DNA of 64,000 nt from Earliella scabrosa. Taxonomy: Eukaryota; Basidiomycota; Agaricomycetes; Polyporales; Polyporaceae. The first letter of the stretch is position 1, and every line of letters starts with the position of its first letter. The notes below the pieces were generated by a model that worked only from the letters and a program-made list of their open reading frames with translations, had not been told where the DNA came from and searched no databases. Location of the stretch: NCBI GenBank assembly GCA_022605405.1, contig JABYQQ010000010.1, forward strand, positions 992,001 through 1,056,000. Reading direction: 5' to 3'. Made by a program: the position numbers and the translations under genes. Positions 54,957-64,000 of this stretch are shown one piece after another.

Positions 54957-57743
54957 GAACGCATGGATGCAGCAAGATAAGATGCAGTAAAAGGAAAGTC
55001 ATAGGAAACTGCACACATCCACTGTGAAGGGATGGCGGATGGCACCAGCATCCACATATTACCTTATTGGTTTCGCCTAAATCGTGTCAGCTCGTATAGT
55101 AAAAGGGCACATCTTTATAGGCTCAATAAAAGAACTGAGCCAACGCGAACATTAGTTACACCCGTAAGATCATCACAGAATCGCACTCACCTCTGCTGTA
55201 GGCGATGCATGCCTAGCTGGACCGGTTCACGGAGGTGTCCTGCAGGGAATCACACGATGTCTCTCATAGCGAGAGAAAAGACTGGATTGCATAGGGAGGC
55301 TCTCGCAAAGGCGTCGGCTGCCTTTCGAGCTTGGAGAACTCTTCCTACCAATCGCGCACGAACCGTCAGGGCAAATCCGGTTACGTTACTGGATACGGCA
55401 ATGCGGAGCTCCCAAAGTACGTCGTCAACTCATGACGCGCATTCGTTGTACCTGTAAGCACGCGTCAGTTCGGGAGCCGAAAGCATGAATGACTACACTA
55501 GCAGATGAGCGCACCTTGTCGCCAGACACGGCGGACCCGGCGTCCTCATTGCTGAGCCGCGGAGGCCGCACTCAACGCCTAGTAAGAGGAAAATTTGATT
55601 TCAATGTGTTCCCATTATTTTATGCAACGCACGAAACGTGAGAGGTGTGTCGACTCGCAAACGTCTTTCCATACGAATTCGAGCAGTGCTCAGGTATCGC
55701 GTTGCTATGTTCGGTTTGCGCCGTTCGGGTCGCCGTGACGTGGCTAGTCAGTTCTCAAAATACGTTTATCACTCACAGTCCGTAAACAAGGCGACATCGC
55801 CGAAGATGCGTGCTTCTGTTCAAGTCGGATGGGTGTGGTTCAAGTCCAAGTTGCGCGAAGACGCTCGCGCCCATCCCGCGCCACAGGCGCGTACTGGCTC
55901 GGAGCGCGCGGCCGCCGTTTCGTCTGGCCCGCTTGAAGTGCTTGTCTTCCTGCTCCTGTCCTTCGTGACTTGTCTACTTCGCACCTTTTCTCTTCTGCGC
56001 AGCCTGGATGTCAACTGGAAAAGGCCCTCGACATCGCGGGACCTATCTCCGACTGCTTATCATTCGTTGGCATATCGAACGCTGAGCTGGCAAACAAGCA
56101 ACACGATTAGCCATGACATTGCTCACGCAGAGCTTCGGTATGAGTTGATAACACATCGGATATGTGACGCGTTGGGGACAGGGATGGCGCGGGACCGGCA
56201 TGCCCTCAGTGTTCCCCGAGTGTTTCGAATGGCATGGACAGCGGCCAGCCTGGTCACTGCACCTGGTACGTCTTAACCTCCCCTGTCAGTCGCGTCCCTC
56301 CTCCTCCGCAAGCGCATTCCGCATGAGATATGCTACGCGGATCCCGGGAAATGCTGCCAGCTGAACTGCGCGCCGTGGCCAGTCGTGTTGTCCACCCCCG
56401 CGTCCATGTTGTACGGCCCGACCCTCGTCCAGAACCTTGCCATTTTCGTTCCTCCATGTCAGCTTCAGAGTCACCTCATCATTCCTGCTGCTGGCTGGGC
56501 GAAAGCTTTTGCAGCTTCTGATACACCGGAGGAAGAGGCGAGTGTCATTTCCCGATACTTGCAGCGCCATGACGGCAACTAGTCATATGACGGTGTGTGC
56601 TATTGACGAGATGCCCTCGAGTTCAGCTTGTATAGCCTATGCAGTGAACGGTAGGTACAGCATGATGCATTGGTACCACGCCTATATCCAGTCGGATACG
56701 ATGCCAGCTGCCCTACAGTGACAGGTGGGGTGCGGATGGGCCGTTGACCTGCATTCGGCCTTTGGCATTCTGAGGCCGTCGAACACTCGTATACACAATC
56801 TGCGTCTTGACATGACCCAGATGGACAGACCTAGAGAGCACTCGTGCAAGGTACGTGTGCAGTGTCACCGACATGGTGTCGAGCTCGGGCTGAGAGGTCG
56901 AACAGGACTATGTCACCGGATACGAGCGAGTACTCATGGTGCCTGTGAGTGGTCTGCGACTCTGCAATACGCATTGTCAGTTTTGACACTGATTCACAGA
57001 AAGTGCCCTCGGAAGATGCAGTGGTCTCCCGAGGACGTCCTCGCTAACTCTCGACACATGCGTCGGAGGTGTTGCGTGCCGATCACTTGTGCATCCCAAC
57101 TGACTATCCTTGTTCTCGTATCTGCAGTTTACCCTGCGTACTTGTCATCAGCGCACCAGATGACCCCGCAATACTCCTTACAGCTGCATGGATGCCGGTC
57201 AATTGTAGTCGTCCCCCAACTTGCATAATACCGGGCCCGTAAGGTGGATCCCGCGAGCGCCAACAACTCTGTCATTGCAGGGACGAAGCGTGCTTCCCAG
57301 GGAAATCTGTCGGCGGCGGCTTTCAGATTGTACGTCTGCACATCCGCTATGGACTTGCCCCTATCGAATTGCCAGAAGGCGAGCGGCGACCTGGCGCTTC
57401 AGCTTACTTCTCTACTCCTCACCTCCCAATCCCCCACAGCTCGGACAATGACAAGCCGTCGCCATTGTTCGTGGGATGTATGCATGTGCTGCCCCAATGC
57501 GCGCCGGTACAGGCCGGTACCCAGATGAAGTCAAGATCGGTCAGACACGAGGCCAGTAGCGCCCTGACATGTTCAAGTTCGGCAACGCGCTTGTCTCTCT
57601 CTCTCCATCGACCACCACCGTCGTCGTCGCTCAGAACATACAGGGCAGCATTTCCTGCAACAAGACTCGACTTCCGCTTTGTCGACGCGCCCTATCTTCA
57701 CCTTGGCCACCTCCAACCACCTCCAGAACCCAACTCCGACAAA
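54957..57743. other. Long stretch without a supportable gene
   Basis: Frames of 60-212 codons on both strands without recognised domains. One 212-codon + strand frame (55638-56276) holds a hydrophobic segment (LEVLVFLLLSFVTCLL). It has a poor composition for a gene and no homology that I recognise. Confidence 0.4.
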
Positions 57744-58487
57744 ATGTCTGCTATGGACGGTCAACGCAACACCACCCTTCGCCCGCCCTCTCTCCGCTCC
57801 ATCTTGAGAAACGCTCATGCAGACCCAACTACGACGCCCCTACCCACCCCGCAGACTAGTCCACGACCCCCGACGCGCACCCGCACCAGGCCCCCCGCCA
57901 CTCGAGCCAACCACGCCTCCCCGCGTCGCCTATCTCTCCGGTTCCAAGACGACGACTCGGACCTCGCCTCTCCGCCGCCCTCTCCGACCATCCCGCCCCC
58001 GCCGCCTCCAACGCCGACCAGAGGAGTCCCGCTCCACAGTGTTCGCTTCGCCCCCTTTCCCGTCACCATCTCCGCCAGGCGCGAAGCCCGCGCCCTCCGG
58101 GCTCTGAAACCCAACGGGCTGCTCCGCCTACACATACAGCCAAGCAGCCTCGTGCACGTTGTTGCCGAGCGTGCCGAGCAGCCCGCGCAGCACAACCTGT
58201 GGCCGGCTCCTGGGGAGGGCGAGTGGCTCGACGACCCGACGACGGTGAGGGCCCTGTACGAGCGTTCGGCCGTCAACTCAGATACGTGGCACTGGAGTCT
58301 AAGGGAGACGCGGCCGCGCGAGCGGATGCTTGCTATGCAAGATCCTGATCGGTGGCATGATGACGACGTGGAGCACGACGAGCGTACGCGTCGTGGTCGG
58401 TCCATGCCGTCCGAGGTCCAGGTTTATGAACGTCAGCAACGTTCTCGTCGCCGCCGTCGTCGGACGGGGCGTCAGGAGCGCTCCTAA
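57744..58487 (+). CDS. Hypothetical Pro-rich protein (247 aa)
   Basis: A single-exon frame starting MSAMDGQRNTTLRPPSLRSI. It has a Pro-rich N-terminal half (SPPPSPTIPPPPPPTPTRG), an ordered-looking middle (VPLHSVRFAPFPVTISARRE, HVVAERAEQPAQHNL, DTWHWSLRETRPRERML) and a very basic tail (QQRSRRRRRRTGRQERS). No named domain. The ATG lies in a good context (gacaaaATGtct), and third codon positions are G/C-rich. It is probably a lineage-specific gene; its role is unknown. Confidence 0.65.
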   Translation: MSAMDGQRNTTLRPPSLRSILRNAHADPTTTPLPTPQTSPRPPTRTRTRPPATRANHASPRRLSLRFQDDDSDLASPPPSPTIPPPPPPTPTRGVPLHSVRFAPFPVTISARREARALRALKPNGLLRLHIQPSSLVHVVAERAEQPAQHNLWPAPGEGEWLDDPTTVRALYERSAVNSDTWHWSLRETRPRERMLAMQDPDRWHDDDVEHDERTRRGRSMPSEVQVYERQQRSRRRRRRTGRQERS

Positions 58488-59199
58488 GCTCCCTAACCAG
58501 TTCTGATCATCCTGTCGTGTCTGCTCATCATTGGAGTAGCGCGTTCTCGTTCTCCTGCATATTACGCTCTGTGCTTTGTTTTTCTTCGCTTTTCATGCTT
58601 CGCTGTCGATATCCTTATCCACTTCTGTTGTGTTATGTAGTACTCATCTCCTCCACGAAGTCTGCTTCTCTCACCAATCTGCTCGACAACTTCCCAATCT
58701 CATTTCTCCCAATGTGAATAGACACGCTACCGTGTTCATCATTTGCCTGTGCTCTCCTCATTGCATCTCACATCTCCTTGCATGTATCTCCACCATATAT
58801 CGAGCCGTATTCATCATCCATTCACCCAAGTATCGGGCTATTACTACGTCACGCCTCGAAATCTGCATCTTATCCTGTGTACTTGTTCTATAACGCCTCC
58901 ACCGACGAGCGAATACGTGTGTCCGAATCGCGAGTAACAAGCCTGACTCAATCAACGCTGAAACGCGCCGCCAGAGTCAAGGATCACCGGTACGTCAGAC
59001 TTTGACTGAACATGACTGAGCTGCGACCGCGAGAGCTGCTCATCAAGGCTAACGAGGAAATGCCGCAAGCTGATCACGGACGAATTAGAGAAGACAGCAG
59101 ATAGTACAGGTATCGAGGATAGCAGGTCCGACGCGCGATGTACTGGTACAGGTACAATACAATGCCATCCGATGTAGATGGCGGCCGAAGAGAGCAACG
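58488..59199. other. Convergent intergenic region
   Basis: T/C-rich 3' region of the 57744 gene, then AT-richer DNA up to the PMP3 stop. No gene was seen. Confidence 0.6.
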
Positions 59200-59624
59200 C
59201 TACATAGCGCCCTCACTGCGAGCGATGATCCACCTGTCAATGTACAAGTGAGTGAACTGATCGGAGCAAGAGCTTTGGACGTGACTGACCAAGCGTGGAT
59301 TACGCCAGGGATCCAGCCAAGGATCCATAGGAGGATGTTGATCCAGAAGTCTACGTAAATCCGGTCAGGTTGGCGGAGCGATTAGCACGAACACCGAGAC
59401 TAACCAGCTGCAAGGCCGCGCTCTGATAAGGAAAAACATAGTCTTAAGTCATATCAAGTCAAACATGCGAGCCCTGCGAGGGACGTACTGAAGAACACTG
59501 CTGCGGGCGGAATGAATCTGCATGATGACGTCAGTGTGAGTGCGCGTACGGATATGGATGATCAAACTCACAATGCGAGGAAATAGAGGAGCACGTTGGA
59601 TGTAGAAGACACGACTTTGGCCAT
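59200..59624 (-). CDS. PMP3: PMP3 / UPF0057 stress-related membrane peptide
   Basis: A tiny two-helix plasma-membrane proteolipid; in yeast PMP3 affects membrane potential and salt tolerance. Five exons (59624-59572, 59517-59489, 59422-59405, 59350-59290, 59233-59200) give 64 residues with all phases matching. The joined sequence has the family features: YFLALFIPPAAVFFKRGL followed by ADFWINILLWILGWIPGVIH, then AWWIIARSEGAM. Exon 3 is only 18 bases and codes for the conserved R-G-L-A-A turn. No single ORF reveals this gene. The length is typical of the family (50-60 residues), with a slightly longer C-terminus. Confidence 0.9.
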
Positions 59625-60998
59625 GATATGGTGCGGACGAGGCTGGCAAGTGTGTAGGGATGTGCGGGGGTGATCAACAAGGTGCAAACGCTGGGCTGGT
59701 ATATATACACAGTTGCCGGGTCGTCCGGAACTAGTCGGACTTTGCTAGAGGAGTACTAGAGGAAGATTAGCACGCGGATACGTGCACGGAAGCACAGTCA
59801 GCACCAAGGACATGCATGCAGTTACGTCATAGCTCCAGCGTAAGTCGGCGACGCGGCGCCTGCCGGGAGAGGTTATCCTCATGTTCCGCAGCTGCAGTTC
59901 TGTGCGGTACGGGACTGTTGTACAGCAAATTCAATCATGCACTGCAAGTGCACCCGGAAACGGCGTGATATGCGATGCGCCAAGTCGTGTAAGTAAGACA
60001 GCGAAGGCGAAACGAGCGATCCCGCAGACTGGCAGCAGGCGAACCTGTGTTCCTGCACTGGTACGCGTACGAATCCCGAGAGGACTTGTCCCCTATGCCT
60101 ACTGCGGGTTGTGTTCCCTAGGCATGACGATTGGACGGACCTATTGAAGGAGGAAGGGATGGTCCTACAACGAAATTTTACAAACTTCGGGTTCCCCTAG
60201 TAAGACTGAGTGGACGGCATACTTATGTCCATCGGTGCTCTCTATGAGCACTAGCACTCCATTAACACCCACCTGTGTATAGCGTAGTACAATCTTCCTG
60301 TGTTTTGCGACTTGGAGGACGAGGAAGGATACAGTCGGGAACACGAGGAAACACGTCGGGCATAACAGGGTGAGCGTGGGAACTTTTAGCATGCCGACTA
60401 GCCGGCCACACGTGGCAACCTGTGCTTACATAACGCCGAGACAAGATGTCCTTGCCTTCTGTCATCGTGTCCTCTTTGGTCCTCTACGACAGAAATTGCC
60501 ACTTGCATGTCTGGAACGCTCTGCCCCGTACGAAGCAACAATATCTGTCTTCAAGCTCAGAGTCAACAACTAGCACCGGTGCGATGGGTCTAGATCCAAG
60601 GTTGTTGCATGTTCGTGGTTCAGGTCGGAACGGGACTTGGTGAGTCGTACTACATGCGGGGGTGCCTAGCCAGCTTTCCTTGTGGGACACAGGCAACAAT
60701 GGGACGATTGGGTTCATCAGGCTCTCGAGCAGGTTCATGCCAACATAGGCTATCTGTAATGAGATAGCGGTCGTTGCACATGCACCACCCAGAAAGAATG
60801 TCAGCTGGTACCTTCTTAGCGCGAGTACACAATCTCTACGCTGTCTACTTTGGCTCTTGTCAAGCCGCATAACTCCGTGATGATCTTCCATAGATTTTAG
60901 GTTGGATGTGCCCCCGAGACTGCACTCAGAATCGTTGGAACGCACTGTTCCTGCGTCTCGTATGAGGTAGCTATCTTCCAAGTTGGCAGACTAATAGG
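59625..60998. other. Intergenic, no gene seen
   Basis: This begins with the PMP3 promoter side. Minus-strand frames around 60484-60981 contain no domain. Nothing supportable. Confidence 0.45.
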
Positions 60999-61943
60999 AT
61001 GTTGCTTGCTAGCAGGAACATGGGCATCTATTTGCCCTGCTTCCAAGCGGGGAGGGAGTCCACTCTGACGAAGAACGACGAACCTCTCCGTCATCGAAGC
61101 CCTTCAAAGTTCATACCTCCACTACCAGGTCAGGTCTTGCGCCACAGCCGCTCCCCAGCCGACTCATTGTCGTCTAATCTGCGTTCACCGTTGGCACCGA
61201 AGCCTGGCACGCCGTTCTCCGTTGTTTCAGGTAGTTTCCCAGCTTCAAGTTCATCTGAACGGTATCATCACTCATCGCATCCTTCTCTAGACATGAAGTT
61301 TGAACTACCGGGTTTACCACCTGTTCACGGGAAGCACACTCACACTAGCACTGCAGACGCTTACGCGGACCTTGCACGGCAATCGCGCAAACCTATGCCT
61401 GCGGTCGAGCGCGATTTGACCCTGCGCGCGTACGTGAGGGTGGAGCGCACGGCACCAGAGCCAGAGAGCCATCGCCCGCTCATGAGCGAAGGGCGGCAGA
61501 AGTGTGGACTCCGGAGAATGGAACCCCGGATATTTTACCCAGTTGACCTCGGTCGCTGCTGCTCTACGGCCATTTGGTACGCTCCTACGAATACGCTCGC
61601 GATGGCTCGGTGGTCACACCCCTATGGAACAACAACCAGGACTGGATGGCAGATGCGGAAAGTGCTCGCTCATGACCATGTCCCGATCAAGAGGGCGCGA
61701 AGGCTGCTGCGCACGAACGCTAGACTTCCAGACTTTGCAGCAGTAACTCCTATTAAGGACGCAACGCCTCCCGCCAAGATCCCGCCCCCCTCGAGAGGAA
61801 GCCCTCGTCCGATGTCCCCGCTTCGGCCGCGAGGACAACCGCTTATATGCGGAGTACGTCGCGGCTCGCCCACTCCCGTCAACACCGAGGACGCTGCTGC
61901 GCGAGCATTTGAAGAACTCAGCACTGCGCGATGGCAAAGATGA
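60999..61943 (+). CDS. Doubtful hypothetical ORF (314 aa)
   Basis: A continuous frame with a disordered Ser/Pro-rich N-terminus and a segment LPGLPPVHGKHTHTSTADAY followed by RDLTLRAYVRVERTAPEPES. After about residue 170 the composition looks less protein-like, while another frame reads LVRSYEYARDGSVVTPLWNN, so an intron or frameshift may be hidden near 61530-61660. A second internal ATG at 61292 (MKFELPGL) is an alternative start. No family recognised; the gene model is probably wrong in detail. Confidence 0.35.
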   Translation: MLLASRNMGIYLPCFQAGRESTLTKNDEPLRHRSPSKFIPPLPGQVLRHSRSPADSLSSNLRSPLAPKPGTPFSVVSGSFPASSSSERYHHSSHPSLDMKFELPGLPPVHGKHTHTSTADAYADLARQSRKPMPAVERDLTLRAYVRVERTAPEPESHRPLMSEGRQKCGLRRMEPRIFYPVDLGRCCSTAIWYAPTNTLAMARWSHPYGTTTRTGWQMRKVLAHDHVPIKRARRLLRTNARLPDFAAVTPIKDATPPAKIPPPSRGSPRPMSPLRPRGQPLICGVRRGSPTPVNTEDAAARAFEELSTARWQR

Positions 61944-64000
61944 TCACAGTGTAGAGGCGGCCGCGAAGTACTTATCTTCGTCGACAGGGATCTGGGCGCA
62001 CGAAGATGAGACCACATCCCACACCTTGTACGACAAGCGGCCCAATTCAACATCTCGCAAGCCGACGCGGCCGTCCGAGCGCGAGACACGACACCGAGTG
62101 CAAGCATCCCGCATTGCTACCCGCGACTCCATACGGTAACGGCGTTGTCTAGTGGCTACCAAGCGGAATACGAGGCTACCCGAGTCCGATCGAGGTTGAC
62201 ATCACCAGTGATCTGCCAGGAATCGGTGGCATGCACGGATGATGAGCTCCCCACCATCAAGCTCAACAGCCATGTCCGTGAGTTCTTCACTCGAGGCATC
62301 CGGTTTGCTGCTTCCTCTCACATCTCGTTCATCCTTCCCCGAGCTGCGGGCGTTGCAGGGTTATCTAACGAATACCAGAACCTTCGTTTTTGTCTATTCG
62401 AGCTCGGAAGGATATTCGTTGCGACACGTTGCCTGTATCGACCTCACCTTCCGCTCTCCAAACGGGTCTTCTTCGACTCGTCTTTCTGCCTGTGCTGTCG
62501 AACTATATTGGCTTCCATTTTGGGCGGTACACTTCGGACAGTTGTTGATTGTGGTTCGTCGTGGATGCGATCCTTGCGGAATATTTGCGCTTGTTGACCG
62601 TCCAGCAGAATCTCACCCTCTCGCCGAAGTGCGGGCTCTGTCGCATACGACACATTTGACCTCAACTCCCACACAGTCCAATGGCCCCCGTCGACTGCGA
62701 CCGCAGTGGTCCCTCTCGTCCAATTTGCACTGTCTCGAACTCGCGCCGATCACCCGTCCATGGTTTCGCGCAGATCTACACGGGCCCGCGGGGAAGGCGA
62801 GCCTCGTCGTCATCAAGCCACAGAACCCACGTCATGTCCGTCTCCCCATATGGCCCAATGTATCAGCACGGGCGGACATGAAAGCGACCAGGCGAAGCGC
62901 GAGGTAGAACCGTTGTCCACGACTGGGCCTTCCGTTTGTTCCAGAGGCGCGCGCCCATCCCACGCCTCTGGAACCACAGGCACTCGGACGCGCTTCTCTC
63001 AACAACGAGCGCGTCATATTCACTCCCCACCATCAGCTTCATCATGGACATGGATCGGTGATACGCCTCCACGCCCAAACACTCTGCTCTCAATACCTTC
63101 AAGCTCAAGCTCCGGTGGCACCGAAATTGCTGGCAACCGTTGCCATTCGCTGGGGCTCGCGGACTTCCCTCGCCCTTCAGAAACCGCCCGACGTCCCGTA
63201 ACGGCGTCATGGCAGTCCGGACGTTCTGTGGTTCGCGTGACGACTGCCCCACATCTTCTCGCATCATGCGTACGTACGCGATCCCTTCCCCCGCACGCGC
63301 GACCCGTGCTGGCCAGCCATCGCCAAGGCTAACGGACGCAGCTGCACCTGCATGGAATTCCGCCTGCTCCCTTGCGCGCCGCGAAGAGAAGGAAGGAGCT
63401 TCAGTTAGGCTCGCAAAGCGGCCTCTATGCCTCCGGTGTCCTATCGCTGCAGCATCGCTGTAGGCGACCGACGAAGGGTGCGTGTCGCCCGACTTCCGGG
63501 CCAACGGTGGTGCGCGGCCGGGTACACATACGCTAATTCACTCTGGATGCTGTCAGATTAACCTGTGCGCCATCCGAGCAGAAGGGGAACACGCCCCAAG
63601 CGAGCGCAGTCGCTGCCCGAGCGAGATACATTGCTGCGCCGGCAGCGGGTCTCCGTGCCAGTTAAGCTACGTTCGTGGGTGCGCCGGTGGGCCACTGGGC
63701 CAGTGGTGCGCCGGGTGGTTTACTGGCTGGAGCTGCACCACGCATAGACTCACTCGAGAATGGTCGGCTTTGAACAGGATCTGGAAGGTTGCGGCTGCTG
63801 AACCTCGAATGCCGACTGCACGTCCGAGGTCGAACGCTAGATGGAGAGTGCAGAGTTGGCGCAGATCCATTGTACGGATGAATGCATGTCCGGACGCGGG
63901 TACCCATCGTTGGGACACGATCCTGGTCAAAGTGTGACCATCCGTTCATCGCAAGTCGCCTATACACTTTGACCTAATCCCGGTTCATCGTTCATGCCGC
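61944..64000. other. Right end, no supportable gene
   Basis: Overlapping frames of 150-222 codons occur on both strands (for example 62239-62907 + and 62863-63504 -), but all look like chance readings of G/C-rich DNA. No motif, splice pattern or membrane segment is convincing. Confidence 0.4.

Noticed and set aside
62239..63504. Overlapping 210-222 codon frames on both strands near the right end
   Set aside because: Both strands are open over the same G/C-rich DNA, with no motif, no splice sites and a composition typical of chance frames.

Overview
This is eukaryotic nuclear DNA from a filamentous basidiomycete, probably an Agaricomycete; Polyporales is my best guess, and that rank is inference. 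The evidence is densely intron-split genes with 50-60 bp GT..AG introns, a fungal Tad1-type non-LTR retrotransposon, and basidiomycete-style housekeeping genes. I saw no bacterial operons, CRISPR arrays, tRNA or rRNA genes.

Housekeeping genes, left to right: a GT61/DUF563 glycosyltransferase cut by the left edge (1-1628, -); EFM7 methyltransferase (10276-11405, +); mitochondrial ribosomal protein L16 (17588-18392, -), divergent from a small putative mitochondrial protein (18558-19195, +); the U4/U6 snRNP protein PRP3 (19574-21873, -), divergent from the decapping cofactor DCP1 (22099-24678, +); the peroxisomal docking protein PEX13 (30469-31709, +); and a five-exon PMP3-type membrane peptide (59200-59624, -) that is invisible as an ORF and was found by joining very small exons. 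A few orphan ORFs without recognisable domains lie between them.

The unusual content is a dispersed family of three-finger C2H2/C2HC zinc-finger genes. Five look intact (called A 2592-4467 -, B 8333-9372 +, C 12062-13510 -, D 36294-37382 +, E 40762-41752 -). All have a phase-0 intron right after the last finger ligand or one residue beyond it. All have disordered acidic or basic N-termini; four end in a charged, Lys/Arg-bearing exon, while E ends in a short mixed helix-like exon. Between 43.19 and 47.70 kb lies a mosaic of broken copies. A, C, D and E each have at least one truncated, intron-retaining copy there, some inverted, some butted against each other, and one carries a fragment that looks like indoleamine 2,3-dioxygenase. 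This looks like a family duplicating and decaying through DNA-level rearrangement.

Immediately right of this mosaic sits an apparently full-length LINE (48714-54942, minus strand). It has intact ORF1 and ORF2, a T-rich (A-tail) end and a perfect 14-bp target-site duplication, so it is probably a young insertion. Large parts of the window (4.5-8.3, 13.5-17.6, 24.7-26.3, 31.7-36.3, 54.96-57.7 and 59.6-64.0 kb) hold no gene I can support. Because PMP3 was found only exon by exon, other small-exon genes may be hidden there.
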